Source: Nitrospirota bacterium (GTDB taxonomy: Bacteria; Nitrospirota; Thermodesulfovibrionia; Thermodesulfovibrionales; UBA6898). Taken from it: a stretch of 64,000 bases of DNA. Positions within the stretch are counted from its first letter, which is position 1. Each line of letters opens with the position of its first letter. Both the position numbers and the translations under genes were made by a program. Positions 1 to 9,225 of this stretch are shown piece by piece. The DNA is taken from the NCBI GenBank assembly GCA_016217675.1, contig JACRHC010000083.1, positions 34,848 to 98,847 on the forward strand. Reading direction: 5' to 3'. Below the pieces are notes generated by a model. The model searched no databases. It saw only the letters and a program-made list of their open reading frames with translations, and had not been told where the DNA came from.

Positions 1-2653
1 AGGGCCTCTCCTGCGACGCTGCCTGCTGATAGACAGAAAGTGCCTCGGCTCCGTCACCGGAGAATTCGACTTCATAACCAAACGTCTTCAGAATCTCGCC
101 TGCTATATTCCGCACTGTCTCTTCATCATCCATGATCAGTATCCGCCCTGCCCCCTGGTGGCAGAAGACCGGCGCAGAGGGGACCGGCGCTTCTTCCTCT
201 TTTTCAGAAGCAGGCAGATAGATATGGAAGGTGGAGCCTGAGCCGAGCTCTGATTCAACCGTGATATGGCCATCGTGCTTCTTAACGATCGAATAGACCG
301 TTGCAAGGCCGAGCCCGCTGCCCTTCTGCTTGGTGGTAAAATAGGGATCGAAGATCCTGGTCAGATACTCGCCTGAGATGCCGATGCCGTTATCTTTGAC
401 CGAGATCTTTACATACCTGCCCGGTTTAAGGGCTGGCAGATCACAGGCGTTCTGCAGGTCGAGGTTCTCGCACTGAACACTGATCGTGCCGCCGTCAGGC
501 ATGGCATGCGAGGCATTGATGACAAGATTATGAAACACCTGGCTCATCTGACCCGCATCGACATCCACATGCCAGAGTCCGTCACCGGCTCTCAGATCAA
601 AGGCGATATTCGTTCCCCGAAGCGCAAAGCCAGCCGAGTCCTTTATGATACCTCCTATGGAAGTGGTCTCTTTTATCGGGACCCCTCCCTTGGCAAAGGT
701 CAGGAGTTGCATGGTCAGGTCCCGTGCGCGCTCGGAAGCCTTCTCCGCCTCATGCAGCATATCCCTGGCCCTGCCTTCACCGGGCATCTGCATCTTTGCA
801 AGGCTTATGTTGCCCATGATCGCGGTCAGCAGGTTGTTAAAATCATGGGCAATACCCCCGGCAAGGAGGCCGAGCGATTCAAGCTTCTCGGTCTGGGCCT
901 CTAACTGCTCGATCTCATCATTTGCCTGCTTCCGGTCGATGATTTTCCAGACAGAGTCCATAAGAAGCGTTGTCTGCAGAATATCACTCTCATCATAGTC
1001 GGTCTTCTTGTTGGCAAGGCCGACAACAGCAATGATGCGTTTTCCGCTAAAAAGGGGGACAGTCATAAAATTCGAGAGATGAGAATGGCCCGCCGGGTAC
1101 CCTTTTTTCAAGGGATGCGGGGCCTGAAAATCATTCAGGATAATGGGCTTCCCCTGCCTGACCGCCTCGCCCCAGATGCCGGTCTTTTCAAGCTGATAGA
1201 CCGTTTCGGGCTGCGTGATGAGACACTCCTTCATCACCTCTTTGGACCAGCTGTTCAGGATAAACTCCTTCTTCTGTTCAGAATAATGATATATGTATCC
1301 GAGGGAACTGCCGGTCAGCTCAATCACCTTTTCAAGAGCGTAGTCGAGAAGGTCCTGCATATTATCGGCCCTGTACTGGGAGATCTCCCACAGGATGCGG
1401 AGACGGGTCTCGTTCATCCTTATCTTCTCCTCTGCATTCTTCCTGCCGGTGATATCAGAAAAGATCGTGGCAAAGCCGCTCTTGTCCATGGGAGCGACCG
1501 AGATATCGAAATGCTTTTTCATGGGAGAGAAATACGTCTCAAACCGCAAGGGGACGCCGCTCTGCGCCACGCCGGCAAACTCTGCAAGGTAAGGGGCAGT
1601 ATCAGTTCCATAGGCATCCGTTGCCAGCTTGCCCCTGACCTGATTTTCAGACAGGGAGAGAAGCACCTCATATTGCCGGTTCACAGACTGGATTTCATAA
1701 TTTATTGCAACACCGTGCTCGTCATAAACAAGGCGGTGCAGTGCGACACCCTCTGCCATGCCCGAAAAGAGCGAGCGGTAACGGGTCTCGCTTTCGCGCA
1801 GGGCCTGTTCACTGGCCATAAGCTGCTGGTTCGCCGCTCTCAACTGCTGCTCGCCTGCAAGGAGCTGTTGATTCGATGCCCTCATCTGCTGATCACTGGC
1901 AAGCAACTGCTGATTGGACGCCCGCAGCTGCTGCTCGGTTGCAGCAAGCTGCTGGTTGGTGACCTGCAGTTGCCGGTTCTGCTCGGCAATCCTTGAAAGG
2001 AATGCTGACCGGCCGCGATTATATCGGAGAAATATAATGCCGGAGCCGGACGAAAGGATGAGACATCCGAGCAGAAGAGCGATCTGAGCCCTCTTGAAGG
2101 CTGATGCATTGTCATCGATAACCTTCAGGAGGCGCGCCTCAATCTCATGGGAAAATGACATCAGGTCGCCAAAGGCAAGGTCATATTCCCGATCGATCTG
2201 AGAGCCCACACGGGAACTGTCTTTTGAGGCCAATCGTTTTCTGGTTATCTCCCTGCAATGGGAGATCTTTTCAGAAGCCTGTTTCAGAAGGCCTCTCAGT
2301 TGCAGGTCATCAACAGGTATAAGCTCGCCCTCGTAACTTGTCCCTCCTTTGAGCATGGCATCTGCATACCATTGAGCAAGGTCATACCGGGCCCAGACAT
2401 CATCTTCGCTCAACTTCGTGTCACCCATGATCAGTTCTTCGGACCAGAGGTGAGCAAGGGCGATCTCGGTCCGTATCTCGTGCACGGCAGCCATCTGCGG
2501 AGAGACGACCTTCATCGCATGATAGCCCAGGTATGCTGAAAAGCCGATAGTACCGATGAACAGGACGGCGATTATCACAATGACATAGAGCAACAGGCGC
2601 GGGAATAGCCCCTTGTCCTGATGCTCATCAGGATGCGGAATGGGATCGTTCAC
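1..2653 (-). CDS. Hybrid sensor histidine kinase, 3' end cut off by window edge
   Basis: Membrane sensor kinase, read from a GTG start with GGAGG 13 bases upstream. At least 884 residues lie in the window. Order seen: TM helix (about 18-41), extracytoplasmic sensor segment (about 42-187), second TM (about 188-214), nine exact heptads rich in Gln (about 228-290), PAS (about 292-385), GAF-like domain (about 400-530), HisKA with the phospho-acceptor motif HDFNN (His near 603), HATPase with DNGIGI and GSGLGL motifs, then the start of a receiver domain (motif ILIMDDEE near 838). The receiver runs out of the window, so the phosphorylated Asp is not seen. It lies 34 bases after cheD on the same strand, so the two are probably co-transcribed. 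The ligand is unknown. The kinase assignment is firm; the GAF boundary is approximate. Confidence 0.9.
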   Translation of the reverse strand, partial: MNDPIPHPDEHQDKGLFPRLLLYVIVIIAVLFIGTIGFSAYLGYHAMKVVSPQMAAVHEIRTEIALAHLWSEELIMGDTKLSEDDVWARYDLAQWYADAMLKGGTSYEGELIPVDDLQLRGLLKQASEKISHCREITRKRLASKDSSRVGSQIDREYDLAFGDLMSFSHEIEARLLKVIDDNASAFKRAQIALLLGCLILSSGSGIIFLRYNRGRSAFLSRIAEQNRQLQVTNQQLAATEQQLRASNQQLLASDQQMRASNQQLLAGEQQLRAANQQLMASEQALRESETRYRSLFSGMAEGVALHRLVYDEHGVAINYEIQSVNRQYEVLLSLSENQVRGKLATDAYGTDTAPYLAEFAGVAQSGVPLRFETYFSPMKKHFDISVAPMDKSGFATIFSDITGRKNAEEKIRMNETRLRILWEISQYRADNMQDLLDYALEKVIELTGSSLGYIYHYSEQKKEFILNSWSKEVMKECLITQPETVYQLEKTGIWGEAVRQGKPIILNDFQAPHPLKKGYPAGHSHLSNFMTVPLFSGKRIIAVVGLANKKTDYDESDILQTTLLMDSVWKIIDRKQANDEIEQLEAQTEKLESLGLLAGGIAHDFNNLLTAIMGNISLAKMQMPGEGRARDMLHEAEKASERARDLTMQLLTFAKGGVPIKETTSIGGIIKDSAGFALRGTNIAFDLRAGDGLWHVDVDAGQMSQVFHNLVINASHAMPDGGTISVQCENLDLQNACDLPALKPGRYVKISVKDNGIGISGEYLTRIFDPYFTTKQKGSGLGLATVYSIVKKHDGHITVESELGSGSTFHIYLPASEKEEEAPVPSAPVFCHQGAGRILIMDDEETVRNIAGEILKTFGYEVEFSGDGAEALSVYQQAASQERP
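1784..1972 (-). repeat. Nine tandem heptads in the kinase linker
   Basis: 189 bases encode nine consecutive 7-residue units of the form QLxASxQ between TM2 and the PAS domain. The spacing is exact, with Leu/Met at position 2 and Gln/Asn/Glu at the flanks. This is what a two-stranded coiled-coil signalling helix looks like. The DNA units are degenerate, so the repeat is older than a recent slip expansion. Confidence 0.85.
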
Positions 2654-2687
2654 AATATTTCCGTTACCTCCGAACAGAGCATGACGG

Positions 2688-3224
2688 TCAGCACAGTTTT
2701 TTGCCCCACTGCATGATGGGTGCTTGACCGAACAACACGCTGAACTTCCCTCCACCCTCTGAATATAGAACAGTTCCTGCGGCAATATCAAGCCTCACCG
2801 AGCGCCGCTGAACACCCCCCAGGGACTGTGCCGAAACAGTCAGTCCGAGACGGCTGAGCACCTCACTGACAGCCTCGATATTCAGCGAACATATACTGTC
2901 CTCAGGCCGCTGAAGCACGTTGCCAGCTCCGGCAAGGCAGACCACGAGATCTTCTATTTTTGCGCCTTTCCGCAGCATCTGCGAGAGAAGTTCCGTTATC
3001 GCGTCATCAGCATATCTGAACCGGTCGGCATGACCTTCCTGCCTGCATTTTCCGGGCAGCATAACATGGGCAATACCGCCTATCCGGACAAGCGGATCAA
3101 GCATGACCACCGCGATGCAGGAACCGAGCGCACTGACCAGCATAATGGTGCCGGCGCTCTCTGTTCTGACCTCACCAGTCAAAACTTCTCTGACCCGTTC
3201 AGTTTTTCTTGTATACGGTTCCAA
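2688..3224 (-). CDS. cheD: CheD-family chemoreceptor glutamine deamidase
   Basis: CheD deamidates glutamines of methyl-accepting chemotaxis proteins and can bind CheC. The 178-residue product has the family core: ALGSC with candidate nucleophile Cys36, then AHVMLPG with His53. This 17-residue spacing matches the known Cys-His pair. The third catalytic residue, a Thr six positions before the Cys in Thermotoga CheD, appears here as Val30 with Ser31 beside it; this comparison is from memory. The start is TTG, set by AAGGAGGAG seven bases upstream. No receptor or other che gene is in the window. It precedes a membrane sensor kinase on the same strand, so it may serve that signalling unit or chemotaxis genes elsewhere. 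Confidence 0.85.
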   Translation of the reverse strand: MEPYTRKTERVREVLTGEVRTESAGTIMLVSALGSCIAVVMLDPLVRIGGIAHVMLPGKCRQEGHADRFRYADDAITELLSQMLRKGAKIEDLVVCLAGAGNVLQRPEDSICSLNIEAVSEVLSRLGLTVSAQSLGGVQRRSVRLDIAAGTVLYSEGGGKFSVLFGQAPIMQWGKKLC

Positions 3225-3368
3225 TGCTTTACTCCTCCTTAAATATTACTTTCTCAGGACTGGTAAAATCCATGTTCAAGTCCCGGACTTTCTTCATCTT
3301 TCTTAAGAATCTCTGTTGCAAAACCGTTTTCCCGGCCCTGCGGGAGATTGCAATTACCTGCAGCCACA

Positions 3369-3397
3369 TTGACAAATATGCCGGAATTTTTTAAGAT
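3369..3397 (+). promoter_or_regulatory. Sigma-70-type promoter of glyQS
   Basis: TTGACA at 3369-3374, a 17-base spacer and TAAGAT at 3392-3397. Predicted transcription starts near 3404, leaving a leader of about 20 bases before the glyQ ribosome site AAGGAGG (3411-3417). Such a short leader leaves no room for a T-box or other riboswitch. In the rest of the 3225-3423 gap I see no other element. Confidence 0.65.
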
Positions 3398-3423
3398 TTT
3401 GGCTCGTTCCAAGGAGGTTACTA

Positions 3424-4299
3424 TTGCATTTTCAGGATCTCATTCTCACACTTCATCAGTTCTGGGCAAAGAAGGGCTGTGCGCTGCTTCAGCCCTATGA
3501 TATTGAGGTCGGCGCAGGGACATTCCACCCGGCAACCTTTCTGAAGGTACTCGGCCCTGAGCCCTGGAAAACCGCATTCGTGGAACCATCGCGCAGGCCG
3601 ACCGACGGAAGATACGGCGAGAACCCCAACAGGCTGCAGCACTATTACCAGTATCAGGTGATCATCAAACCGTCACCTGCAGACTGCCAGGGGCTCTATC
3701 TCGAAAGTCTTGAAGCGATCGGCGTGGACCAGACAAAACACGACATCAGGTTCGTTGAAGATGACTGGGAATCTCCGACGCTCGGCGCATGGGGACTTGG
3801 CTGGGAAGTCTGGCTCGACGGTATGGAAGTGACGCAATTTACTTATTTTCAGCAGGTGGGCGGCATTGACCTCAAGCCGGTATCACTCGAAATAACGTAT
3901 GGTCTTGAAAGAATAGCCATGTATCTGCAGGGCGTTGACAATGTCTATGACCTAAGGTGGAATAAAAACCTTTTGTACGGCGATATCCACCATATCACCG
4001 AGGTTGAAGGCTCCAAATATAATTTCGATCATTCCGATGCCGAACTTCTTGCCCGCCATTTTGCAGACTGCGAGAAAGAGTCTATCAGATTAAACACGCT
4101 CGGCCTTGTAATTCCATCCTATGAGTTCTGCCTCAAGTGTTCACACCTCTTCAACCTTCTTGATGCGCGTGGCGCCATCTCGGTGACCGAGAGGACAAAA
4201 TATATCGCCCGCGTAAGAAACCTTGCGAAACTGGCGGCAGAGGCGTACAGCCGCCAGAGAGAAGAGATGGGGTTCCCGCTTCTGAGGAGCGAAAAATGA
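3424..4299 (+). CDS. glyQ: Glycine--tRNA ligase alpha subunit
   Basis: Alpha subunit of the bacterial tetrameric (alpha2beta2) glycyl-tRNA synthetase, which activates glycine with ATP and charges tRNA-Gly in the cytoplasm. The 291-residue product has the usual family length. Recognisable conserved blocks are QFWAKKGC and [11 protein letters not shown] near the N-terminus, [17 protein letters not shown], and [10 protein letters not shown]. The start is TTG with AAGGAGG six bases upstream. No earlier start in frame has a better ribosome site. The stop codon overlaps the glyS start (ATGA), which indicates translational coupling of the two subunits. Confidence 0.97.
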   Translation: MHFQDLILTLHQFWAKKGCALLQPYDIEVGAGTFHPATFLKVLGPEPWKTAFVEPSRRPTDGRYGENPNRLQHYYQYQVIIKPSPADCQGLYLESLEAIGVDQTKHDIRFVEDDWESPTLGAWGLGWEVWLDGMEVTQFTYFQQVGGIDLKPVSLEITYGLERIAMYLQGVDNVYDLRWNKNLLYGDIHHITEVEGSKYNFDHSDAELLARHFADCEKESIRLNTLGLVIPSYEFCLKCSHLFNLLDARGAISVTERTKYIARVRNLAKLAAEAYSRQREEMGFPLLRSEK

Positions 4300-6383
4300 A
4301 CGAACAAAACACCACCCTGAACGGCTCTTCCATACTGCTCGAAATAGGCACAGAAGAAATCCCTTCCCGGTTTCTTCCCCAGGCAATAGAAGACCTCCGG
4401 GCAATAGCGGAAAAAACCTTTGGAGAATATCGCATCGGGCATGCTGATATCGCAGTCTATGCAACGCCGAGAAGACTTTCCCTGCTGGTCAGCGATGTTG
4501 CCGCATCACAAAAAGATAATGTTAAGGAAGTCTTCGGGCCGGCAAAAAATGCGGCCTTTGACAGTGAAGGCAATCCGACAAAGGCAGCGACCGGTTTTGC
4601 AGCATCTCTGGGCCTTGCGGTCTCTGACCTGAAGCTTAAGCAGAAAGGCAAAGGAGAGTATGTTGTTGCTGTTGTCGAGGAAAAGGGCACTGATACAAAA
4701 ACCGTTATGCCTGAACTTCTGAAGAAGATCATGTTAGCCCTGCACTTCCCAAAGTCCATGCGCTGGGGAAACGGCTCTATGACGTTTGTCAGACCCATAG
4801 TCTGGATCCTCGCAATTTCAGATGCTGAGGCCATCGAGTTTGATATCGACGGACTGAAGAGCGGCAATCAGACGCGAGGCCACCGGTTCCTTTCTCCTGC
4901 TTCCTTCCAGATTAAAGACATCTCATCATACCGGCATTTCCTTGAAACAAACTTTGTGATCCTTGATCAGAACAAAAGACGAGACACGATCGTAAAGTCC
5001 ATGACTCAGCTCACCCAGAACTCGGGCCTTAAGGTTATCACCGATGAAGGGCTCCTCGAAACCGTCAACTATCTTGTCGAATATCCTGTGCCGGTGCTCT
5101 GCAGCTTTGACAGGGAATATCTCAAACTTCCCCAGGAACTGCTTATCACCGTCATGAAAGACCACCAGAAATATTTTGCACTGCAGGATGCCAGCGGCTA
5201 TCTTGCAAACAATTTCATCGTCGTCAGCAACACCAAGGCAGAAAATGCCGAGACCGTGCGAACAGGCGCCCAGCGTGTCATCAAGGCACGCTTTGACGAC
5301 GCGAAGTTTTATTACAGCGAAGACTCTGCCAGGCCTCTTGCTGACCGCATCGAAAAACTCAGAGACGTCACTTTTCATGCACGGCTGGGAACCCTCCATG
5401 AAAAGACAGAGCGGATAGCTTCGATTGCAGGCTTTCTTGCAGAAAGACTTTCCCCTGATATGAAGGACAAGTCTGTCAGGGCAGCACGCCTGTCGAAGGC
5501 TGACCTTATAACCGGCGTAGTCAGGGAATTCCCTGAACTTCAGGGCATCATGGGAAAATATTATGCCCATAACGACAGGGAGGAGCGGGATGTTGCTGAT
5601 GCCCTTGAAGAACAGTATATGCCGAAAAGCTCGGGTGACAGAATTCCACAGACAGAGGTTGGCGCTATCGTAAGCCTTGCTGACAAGATCGACAACATTG
5701 CTTCTTTTTTTTCCATAGGACTCATCCCTACCGGGTCAGAGGACCCCTTTGCCCTGAGGCGTCAGGCAATGGGTATCGTCTCGATCTTTCTTGAAAAAGG
5801 ATATGCCCTCGGCCTGCAGGAAGTCTTTGCCCATGCACTCAATACCCTGCATAAAGTCAAATCCCCTGAGGCTGTCATGGATACCATCACGAATTTCATG
5901 AACCAGAGAACTGAGTTCATCCTCCTGTCGGCAGGGCATAGCCAGGAGATCATCAGGTCAGTGCTTCAGCTTTCCTTCAGCCACCCCCTGGAGGGTATTA
6001 CTGCAAGGATCAGGGCGCTCGCAGCAGCACAGAAAGAAGAAGCGTTCTCCGAATTCCTCCTTGCGATCAAAAGGGTGAATAATATCATACCCAAAACCCC
6101 GCTTCCGGCAGCAGAGCCTTCTCTCTTTCAGCAGGAAGAGGAAAAGAACCTCAGCACAAGTCACACCTCGATAAAAACAGCTCTCGCACCGTGTCTTGAA
6201 CAGGGCGATTTCCCTGCCGCTGTCAGGGTGCTATTCCAGATCACGCCGGCTATAAACAGTTTTTTTGACAAGGTCCTTGTCATGGACAAACGCGACGAGA
6301 TCAAGACAAACAGGCTTTCCCTGCTCAGGGAGATATGGGAAACCGTAGCACCCATAGCGGATTTTTCAAAATTTCAATCGTGA
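4296..6383 (+). CDS. glyS: Glycine--tRNA ligase beta subunit
   Basis: Beta subunit of tetrameric glycyl-tRNA synthetase, responsible for tRNA recognition. 695 residues, as expected for the family. The N-terminus has [17 protein letters not shown], followed by the B3/B4-like part, a central HD-like domain (about 400-520) and a C-terminal anticodon-binding DALR-type domain. It overlaps glyQ by four bases, so the two are translated together. The reading frame is intact throughout. Confidence 0.97.
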   Translation: MNEQNTTLNGSSILLEIGTEEIPSRFLPQAIEDLRAIAEKTFGEYRIGHADIAVYATPRRLSLLVSDVAASQKDNVKEVFGPAKNAAFDSEGNPTKAATGFAASLGLAVSDLKLKQKGKGEYVVAVVEEKGTDTKTVMPELLKKIMLALHFPKSMRWGNGSMTFVRPIVWILAISDAEAIEFDIDGLKSGNQTRGHRFLSPASFQIKDISSYRHFLETNFVILDQNKRRDTIVKSMTQLTQNSGLKVITDEGLLETVNYLVEYPVPVLCSFDREYLKLPQELLITVMKDHQKYFALQDASGYLANNFIVVSNTKAENAETVRTGAQRVIKARFDDAKFYYSEDSARPLADRIEKLRDVTFHARLGTLHEKTERIASIAGFLAERLSPDMKDKSVRAARLSKADLITGVVREFPELQGIMGKYYAHNDREERDVADALEEQYMPKSSGDRIPQTEVGAIVSLADKIDNIASFFSIGLIPTGSEDPFALRRQAMGIVSIFLEKGYALGLQEVFAHALNTLHKVKSPEAVMDTITNFMNQRTEFILLSAGHSQEIIRSVLQLSFSHPLEGITARIRALAAAQKEEAFSEFLLAIKRVNNIIPKTPLPAAEPSLFQQEEEKNLSTSHTSIKTALAPCLEQGDFPAAVRVLFQITPAINSFFDKVLVMDKRDEIKTNRLSLLREIWETVAPIADFSKFQS

Positions 6384-6396
6384 TTGCCACAAAATA

Positions 6397-6423
6397 TTGA
6401 CTTTTACCATCGTTTTTTATTAT
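6397..6423 (+). promoter_or_regulatory. Candidate promoter of rplM-rpsI
   Basis: TTGACT at 6397-6402 lies 15 bases before TATTAT at 6418-6423, or 18 bases before TATTTT at 6421-6426. The stretch lies in the AT-rich gap between glyS and rplM. Spacing is suboptimal for the first option, hence the modest confidence. Confidence 0.4.
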
Positions 6424-6466
6424 TTTATTTAACCCACATTTTCAGAAAGAAAGGTAAGAAGTAACA

Positions 6467-6892
6467 ATGAAGACCCAGTTTGCAAAAAAAGGTGATGTCG
6501 AACGCAAGTGGTATGTTGTCGATGCCAAAGATGTTGTACTCGGCAGACTCGCCACAAAGATTGCCGTCTATCTCAGAGGCAAGAACAAGCCAGTGTTCAC
6601 TCCCAATGTTGACACCGGAGATTTTATTATTGTCGTCAATGCCGATAAGGTAAGACTGACCGGCAATAAAATGACCGACAAGGTCTATTATCATCACACC
6701 GGGTATATCGGCGGCATCAAGGCCGAGACAGCCAAGGAAGTGTTCGAAAAGCACCCTGAACGGATCATCGAGAAGGCTGTCTGGGGCATGCTTCCGAAAA
6801 ACACCCTCGGCAAACAGATGCTGAAGAAGCTGAAAGTATACAAGGGAGCCGATCATCCGCATAAAGCCCAGGCCCCGGAAATATTGCAGTAG
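6467..6892 (+). CDS. rplM: 50S ribosomal protein L13
   Basis: Large-subunit ribosomal protein that binds 23S rRNA early in assembly. 141 residues, the standard length. Family signatures visible: [16 protein letters not shown] near the N-terminus, [16 protein letters not shown] in the middle, and [23 protein letters not shown] towards the C-terminus (given here as separate conserved blocks). The start has AGAAAGAAAGGTAAGAAG-type purine-rich sequence upstream. rpsI follows after 10 bases, the near-universal rplM-rpsI pair. Confidence 0.97.
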   Translation: MKTQFAKKGDVERKWYVVDAKDVVLGRLATKIAVYLRGKNKPVFTPNVDTGDFIIVVNADKVRLTGNKMTDKVYYHHTGYIGGIKAETAKEVFEKHPERIIEKAVWGMLPKNTLGKQMLKKLKVYKGADHPHKAQAPEILQ

Positions 6893-6902
6893 AGGAGAAA
6901 CA

Positions 6903-7295
6903 ATGGCAGAGATAAATTATAACAGCACCGGAAGAAGAAAGAACGCCGTGGCACGGGTTATCATAGCTCCGGGCACCGGCAAGATCACCGTTAACAACAA
7001 GTCACTTGACGACTACTTTCATAGAGAAACTCTCCGCATGATCATCAGGCAGCCGATTGAACTCGTTGGTGTTACCGGCAAGCATGACATATCGGTAAAA
7101 GTGGCAGGCGGCGGCCTTACCGGTCAGGCAGGGGCTATCAGACACGGTATTTCAAGGGCCTTGTTAAGGGTGGATGCCGACATGAGGGGCAAACTCAAGA
7201 AGGAAGGATTCCTTACCAGGGATCCGAGGGAAAAGGAAAGAAAGAAATACGGTCTCGCAGGAGCAAGAAAGCGCTTCCAGTTCTCAAAGAGATAG
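6903..7295 (+). CDS. rpsI: 30S ribosomal protein S9
   Basis: Small-subunit ribosomal protein whose C-terminal tail reaches the P-site tRNA. 130 residues. Signatures: [20 protein letters not shown] at the N-terminus, [20 protein letters not shown] in the middle, and the invariant basic end RFQFSKR. The start has GAGGAGA seven bases upstream. A strong intrinsic terminator closes the operon directly after this gene. Confidence 0.97.
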   Translation: MAEINYNSTGRRKNAVARVIIAPGTGKITVNNKSLDDYFHRETLRMIIRQPIELVGVTGKHDISVKVAGGGLTGQAGAIRHGISRALLRVDADMRGKLKKEGFLTRDPREKERKKYGLAGARKRFQFSKR

Positions 7296-7316
7296 TTTTC
7301 TTTTCACTTCAACACC

Positions 7317-7348
7317 AAAAGGCCCCGAACTTTCGGGGCCTTTTCTTT
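7317..7348 (+). terminator. Intrinsic terminator of rplM-rpsI
   Basis: GGCCCCGA (7321-7328) pairs perfectly with TCGGGGCC (7333-7340) around a four-base loop. It is preceded by AAAA and followed by TTTTCTTTT. This is the end of the ribosomal-protein transcript; argC needs its own promoter. Confidence 0.9.
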
Positions 7349-7388
7349 TGCCTGAAATTTTAAGACAGCGTGAGGTATCATAATACAT

Positions 7389-8450
7389 ATGAAAAAAACG
7401 GACATGAAGAAACTGAGGGTCGGGATCTGCGGTGCAAGCGGATACACAGGGATAGAACTGCTGAGGATCCTTGCGCTCCATCCTCATATTGAAGTTACTG
7501 CTGTCACCTCTGAAAAATCAGCAGGAAAGAAACTGCAGGAGGTATTTCCCTTCCTCTCTGCGTACCGGGATCTTGCATTCGAACCTATGGACAAAGAAAG
7601 ACTTCTTCATAAGGCAGATCTTTTCTTTCTGGCGCTTCCTCATGGCGCCTCACAGGAGGCTGTGCATTATTTCTTCCGCAAAGGGAAACGGGCAATTGAC
7701 CTTTCAGCGGACTACCGGATCTCTGACGCAGCTACCTATGCCGAATGGTATGGTCTTCTGCATAATCATCAGGATACGCTTAAGAAGGCTGTATACGGGC
7801 TTCCCGAGATCTACCGGAAGAAGATACAGAAGGCGCGGCTTATCGCAAATCCGGGATGTTACCCAACCAGTGCAATTCTCGGCCTGATGCCGGCGCTAAA
7901 GAGCAGAGTCATTGACCCTTCAACCATCACCATTGACTCAAAGTCGGGTACAAGCGGAGCAGGAAGAAAAGCCGATCTTGGAATATCTTTTTGCGAGGTG
8001 AACGAAGGGTTCAGGGCATATGGCATTACGACACACCGGCATACGCCTGAAATCGAGCAGGAGATATCTTCCCTTGCCGGCAAAAAGGTGATGGTCAATT
8101 TCACGCCTCACCTTCTCCCCGTTGACAGAGGTATTCTCACGACAATCTATGCAAGACTGACAAAACAGATGGACACACAAAAGATGCTCAGTCACTATAC
8201 CAGGGCATATGCATCCGAGCCTTTTGTGCGCGTGCTCACCGGTGAGCTATTTCCGAACATAAAGCATGTGAGGGGCACGAATACCTGCGAGATCGGTCTC
8301 AAGGTTAACCCGCGGACCAATACGCTTGTCATCGTTTCTGCTATTGACAACCTGGTCAAGGGTGCGGCAGGCCAGGCTGTTCATAACATGAATCTCATGA
8401 TGGGATTTGCCGAGACTGAAGGCATATCCCATCTTGCCCTCTTCCCCTAA
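7389..8450 (+). CDS. argC: N-acetyl-gamma-glutamyl-phosphate reductase
   Basis: Third step of arginine synthesis: NADPH-dependent reduction of N-acetylglutamyl phosphate to the semialdehyde. 353 residues, the size of the longer ArgC type. The nucleotide-binding motif is VGICGASGYTG (residues 11-21). The catalytic cysteine is Cys157 in ANPGCYPTSA. SGTSGAGRKA and the C-terminal DNLVKGAAGQAVHNMNLM block are also present. An alternative start, Met6, would begin the protein at MKKLRVGICG; the upstream GTGAGG suits the first ATG only loosely. No other arg gene is nearby. Confidence 0.95.
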   Translation: MKKTDMKKLRVGICGASGYTGIELLRILALHPHIEVTAVTSEKSAGKKLQEVFPFLSAYRDLAFEPMDKERLLHKADLFFLALPHGASQEAVHYFFRKGKRAIDLSADYRISDAATYAEWYGLLHNHQDTLKKAVYGLPEIYRKKIQKARLIANPGCYPTSAILGLMPALKSRVIDPSTITIDSKSGTSGAGRKADLGISFCEVNEGFRAYGITTHRHTPEIEQEISSLAGKKVMVNFTPHLLPVDRGILTTIYARLTKQMDTQKMLSHYTRAYASEPFVRVLTGELFPNIKHVRGTNTCEIGLKVNPRTNTLVIVSAIDNLVKGAAGQAVHNMNLMMGFAETEGISHLALFP

Positions 8451-8564
8451 CGCCACGTATTAACTTTTTCTCATGCCCCGTTAATCTCTCTTTCATCTGT
8501 TGCGTATATGCTTTAGCGCATGTCCATTGAAACTGATATCACGCAATCGTAAAAAGGAGGATTC

Positions 8565-8717
8565 ATGAAGGGAATTATCAGCATCGCGGTCACGCAATTC
8601 CTATTGACTTTCCTGCTTGTCCTGAGCCTTTTCGGTGCAAGCCTTGTTTTTTCTGATGAGGTGCAACGAGCCGTGCTATCTGTTATGCCTGTTTATTTTC
8701 AGCCCGGTCGGGTATAA
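8565..8717 (+). CDS. Small membrane or secreted peptide, 50 residues
   Basis: A short reading frame with an excellent ribosome site (AAAAAGGAGG, four bases before the ATG). The product has a basic start (MKGI), one hydrophobic stretch (about residues 4-30, rich in Leu/Val/Phe) and a short polar tail ending FQPGRV. It could be a single-pass membrane peptide or a signal peptide with a tiny mature part. I recognise no family. It fills the gap between argC and the phosphodiesterase gene, whose start lies 11 bases after its stop. Support comes from the ribosome site and composition only. Confidence 0.5.
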   Translation: MKGIISIAVTQFLLTFLLVLSLFGASLVFSDEVQRAVLSVMPVYFQPGRV

Positions 8718-8728
8718 TTTTCCACTGC

Positions 8729-9214
8729 ATGACACAACCGAACGAGGTCAGCGAGCATCGCACCATCGGCGTAATCTCCGACACGCACGGCCTGTTGCGG
8801 CCTGAGGCAATCAGGGCCCTCCAAGGATCAGACGTTATTGTTCATGCAGGAGATATCGGCAACGCTGAAGTTCTCAGAAAGCTGAGGGCAATTTCTCCCG
8901 TATTTGCCGTGCGTGGCAACACCGACAACGGCCCCTGGATGAAAGGTGTGCCTGCCTCGGATTCGGTTCAATTTTGCGGATTTCTTTTCCATATCCTCCA
9001 TGACATCGGCAGACTCGATCTTGATCCCAGGGCGGCAGGCATTCATGTCCTCATAAGTGGTCACAGCCACAATCCTGCCATAATACAAAGGGATGGAATC
9101 CTGTATCTTAACCCGGGCAGCGCGGGCCCACGCCGCTATTCTCTGCCCATAACCCTTGCCCGCATTACCATTGAGGGAGAGGAGCTGACACCCGAGATCA
9201 TCAGTCTGGAGTAA
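8729..9214 (+). CDS. YfcE/MJ0936-type metallophosphoesterase
   Basis: Small calcineurin-like phosphodiesterase acting with two metal ions; members cleave phosphodiesters, but the physiological substrate is usually unknown. 161 residues. Metal-binding motifs in order: GVISDTHG (Asp and His), HAGDIG, GNTD, HDIG, SGHSHNP and the closing LNPGSAGPRR. All expected ligands are present. It follows the 50-residue peptide gene closely and faces a sensor kinase gene running the other way, with 11 bases between the two stop codons. Confidence 0.9.
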   Translation: MTQPNEVSEHRTIGVISDTHGLLRPEAIRALQGSDVIVHAGDIGNAEVLRKLRAISPVFAVRGNTDNGPWMKGVPASDSVQFCGFLFHILHDIGRLDLDPRAAGIHVLISGHSHNPAIIQRDGILYLNPGSAGPRRYSLPITLARITIEGEELTPEIISLE

Positions 9215-9225
9215 CAGGCCTCCGT

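Noticed and set aside
3241..3423. A T-box or glycine riboswitch before glyQS
   Set aside because: The promoter at 3369-3397 leaves only about 20 bases of leader, too short for either element, and no T-box sequence is present.
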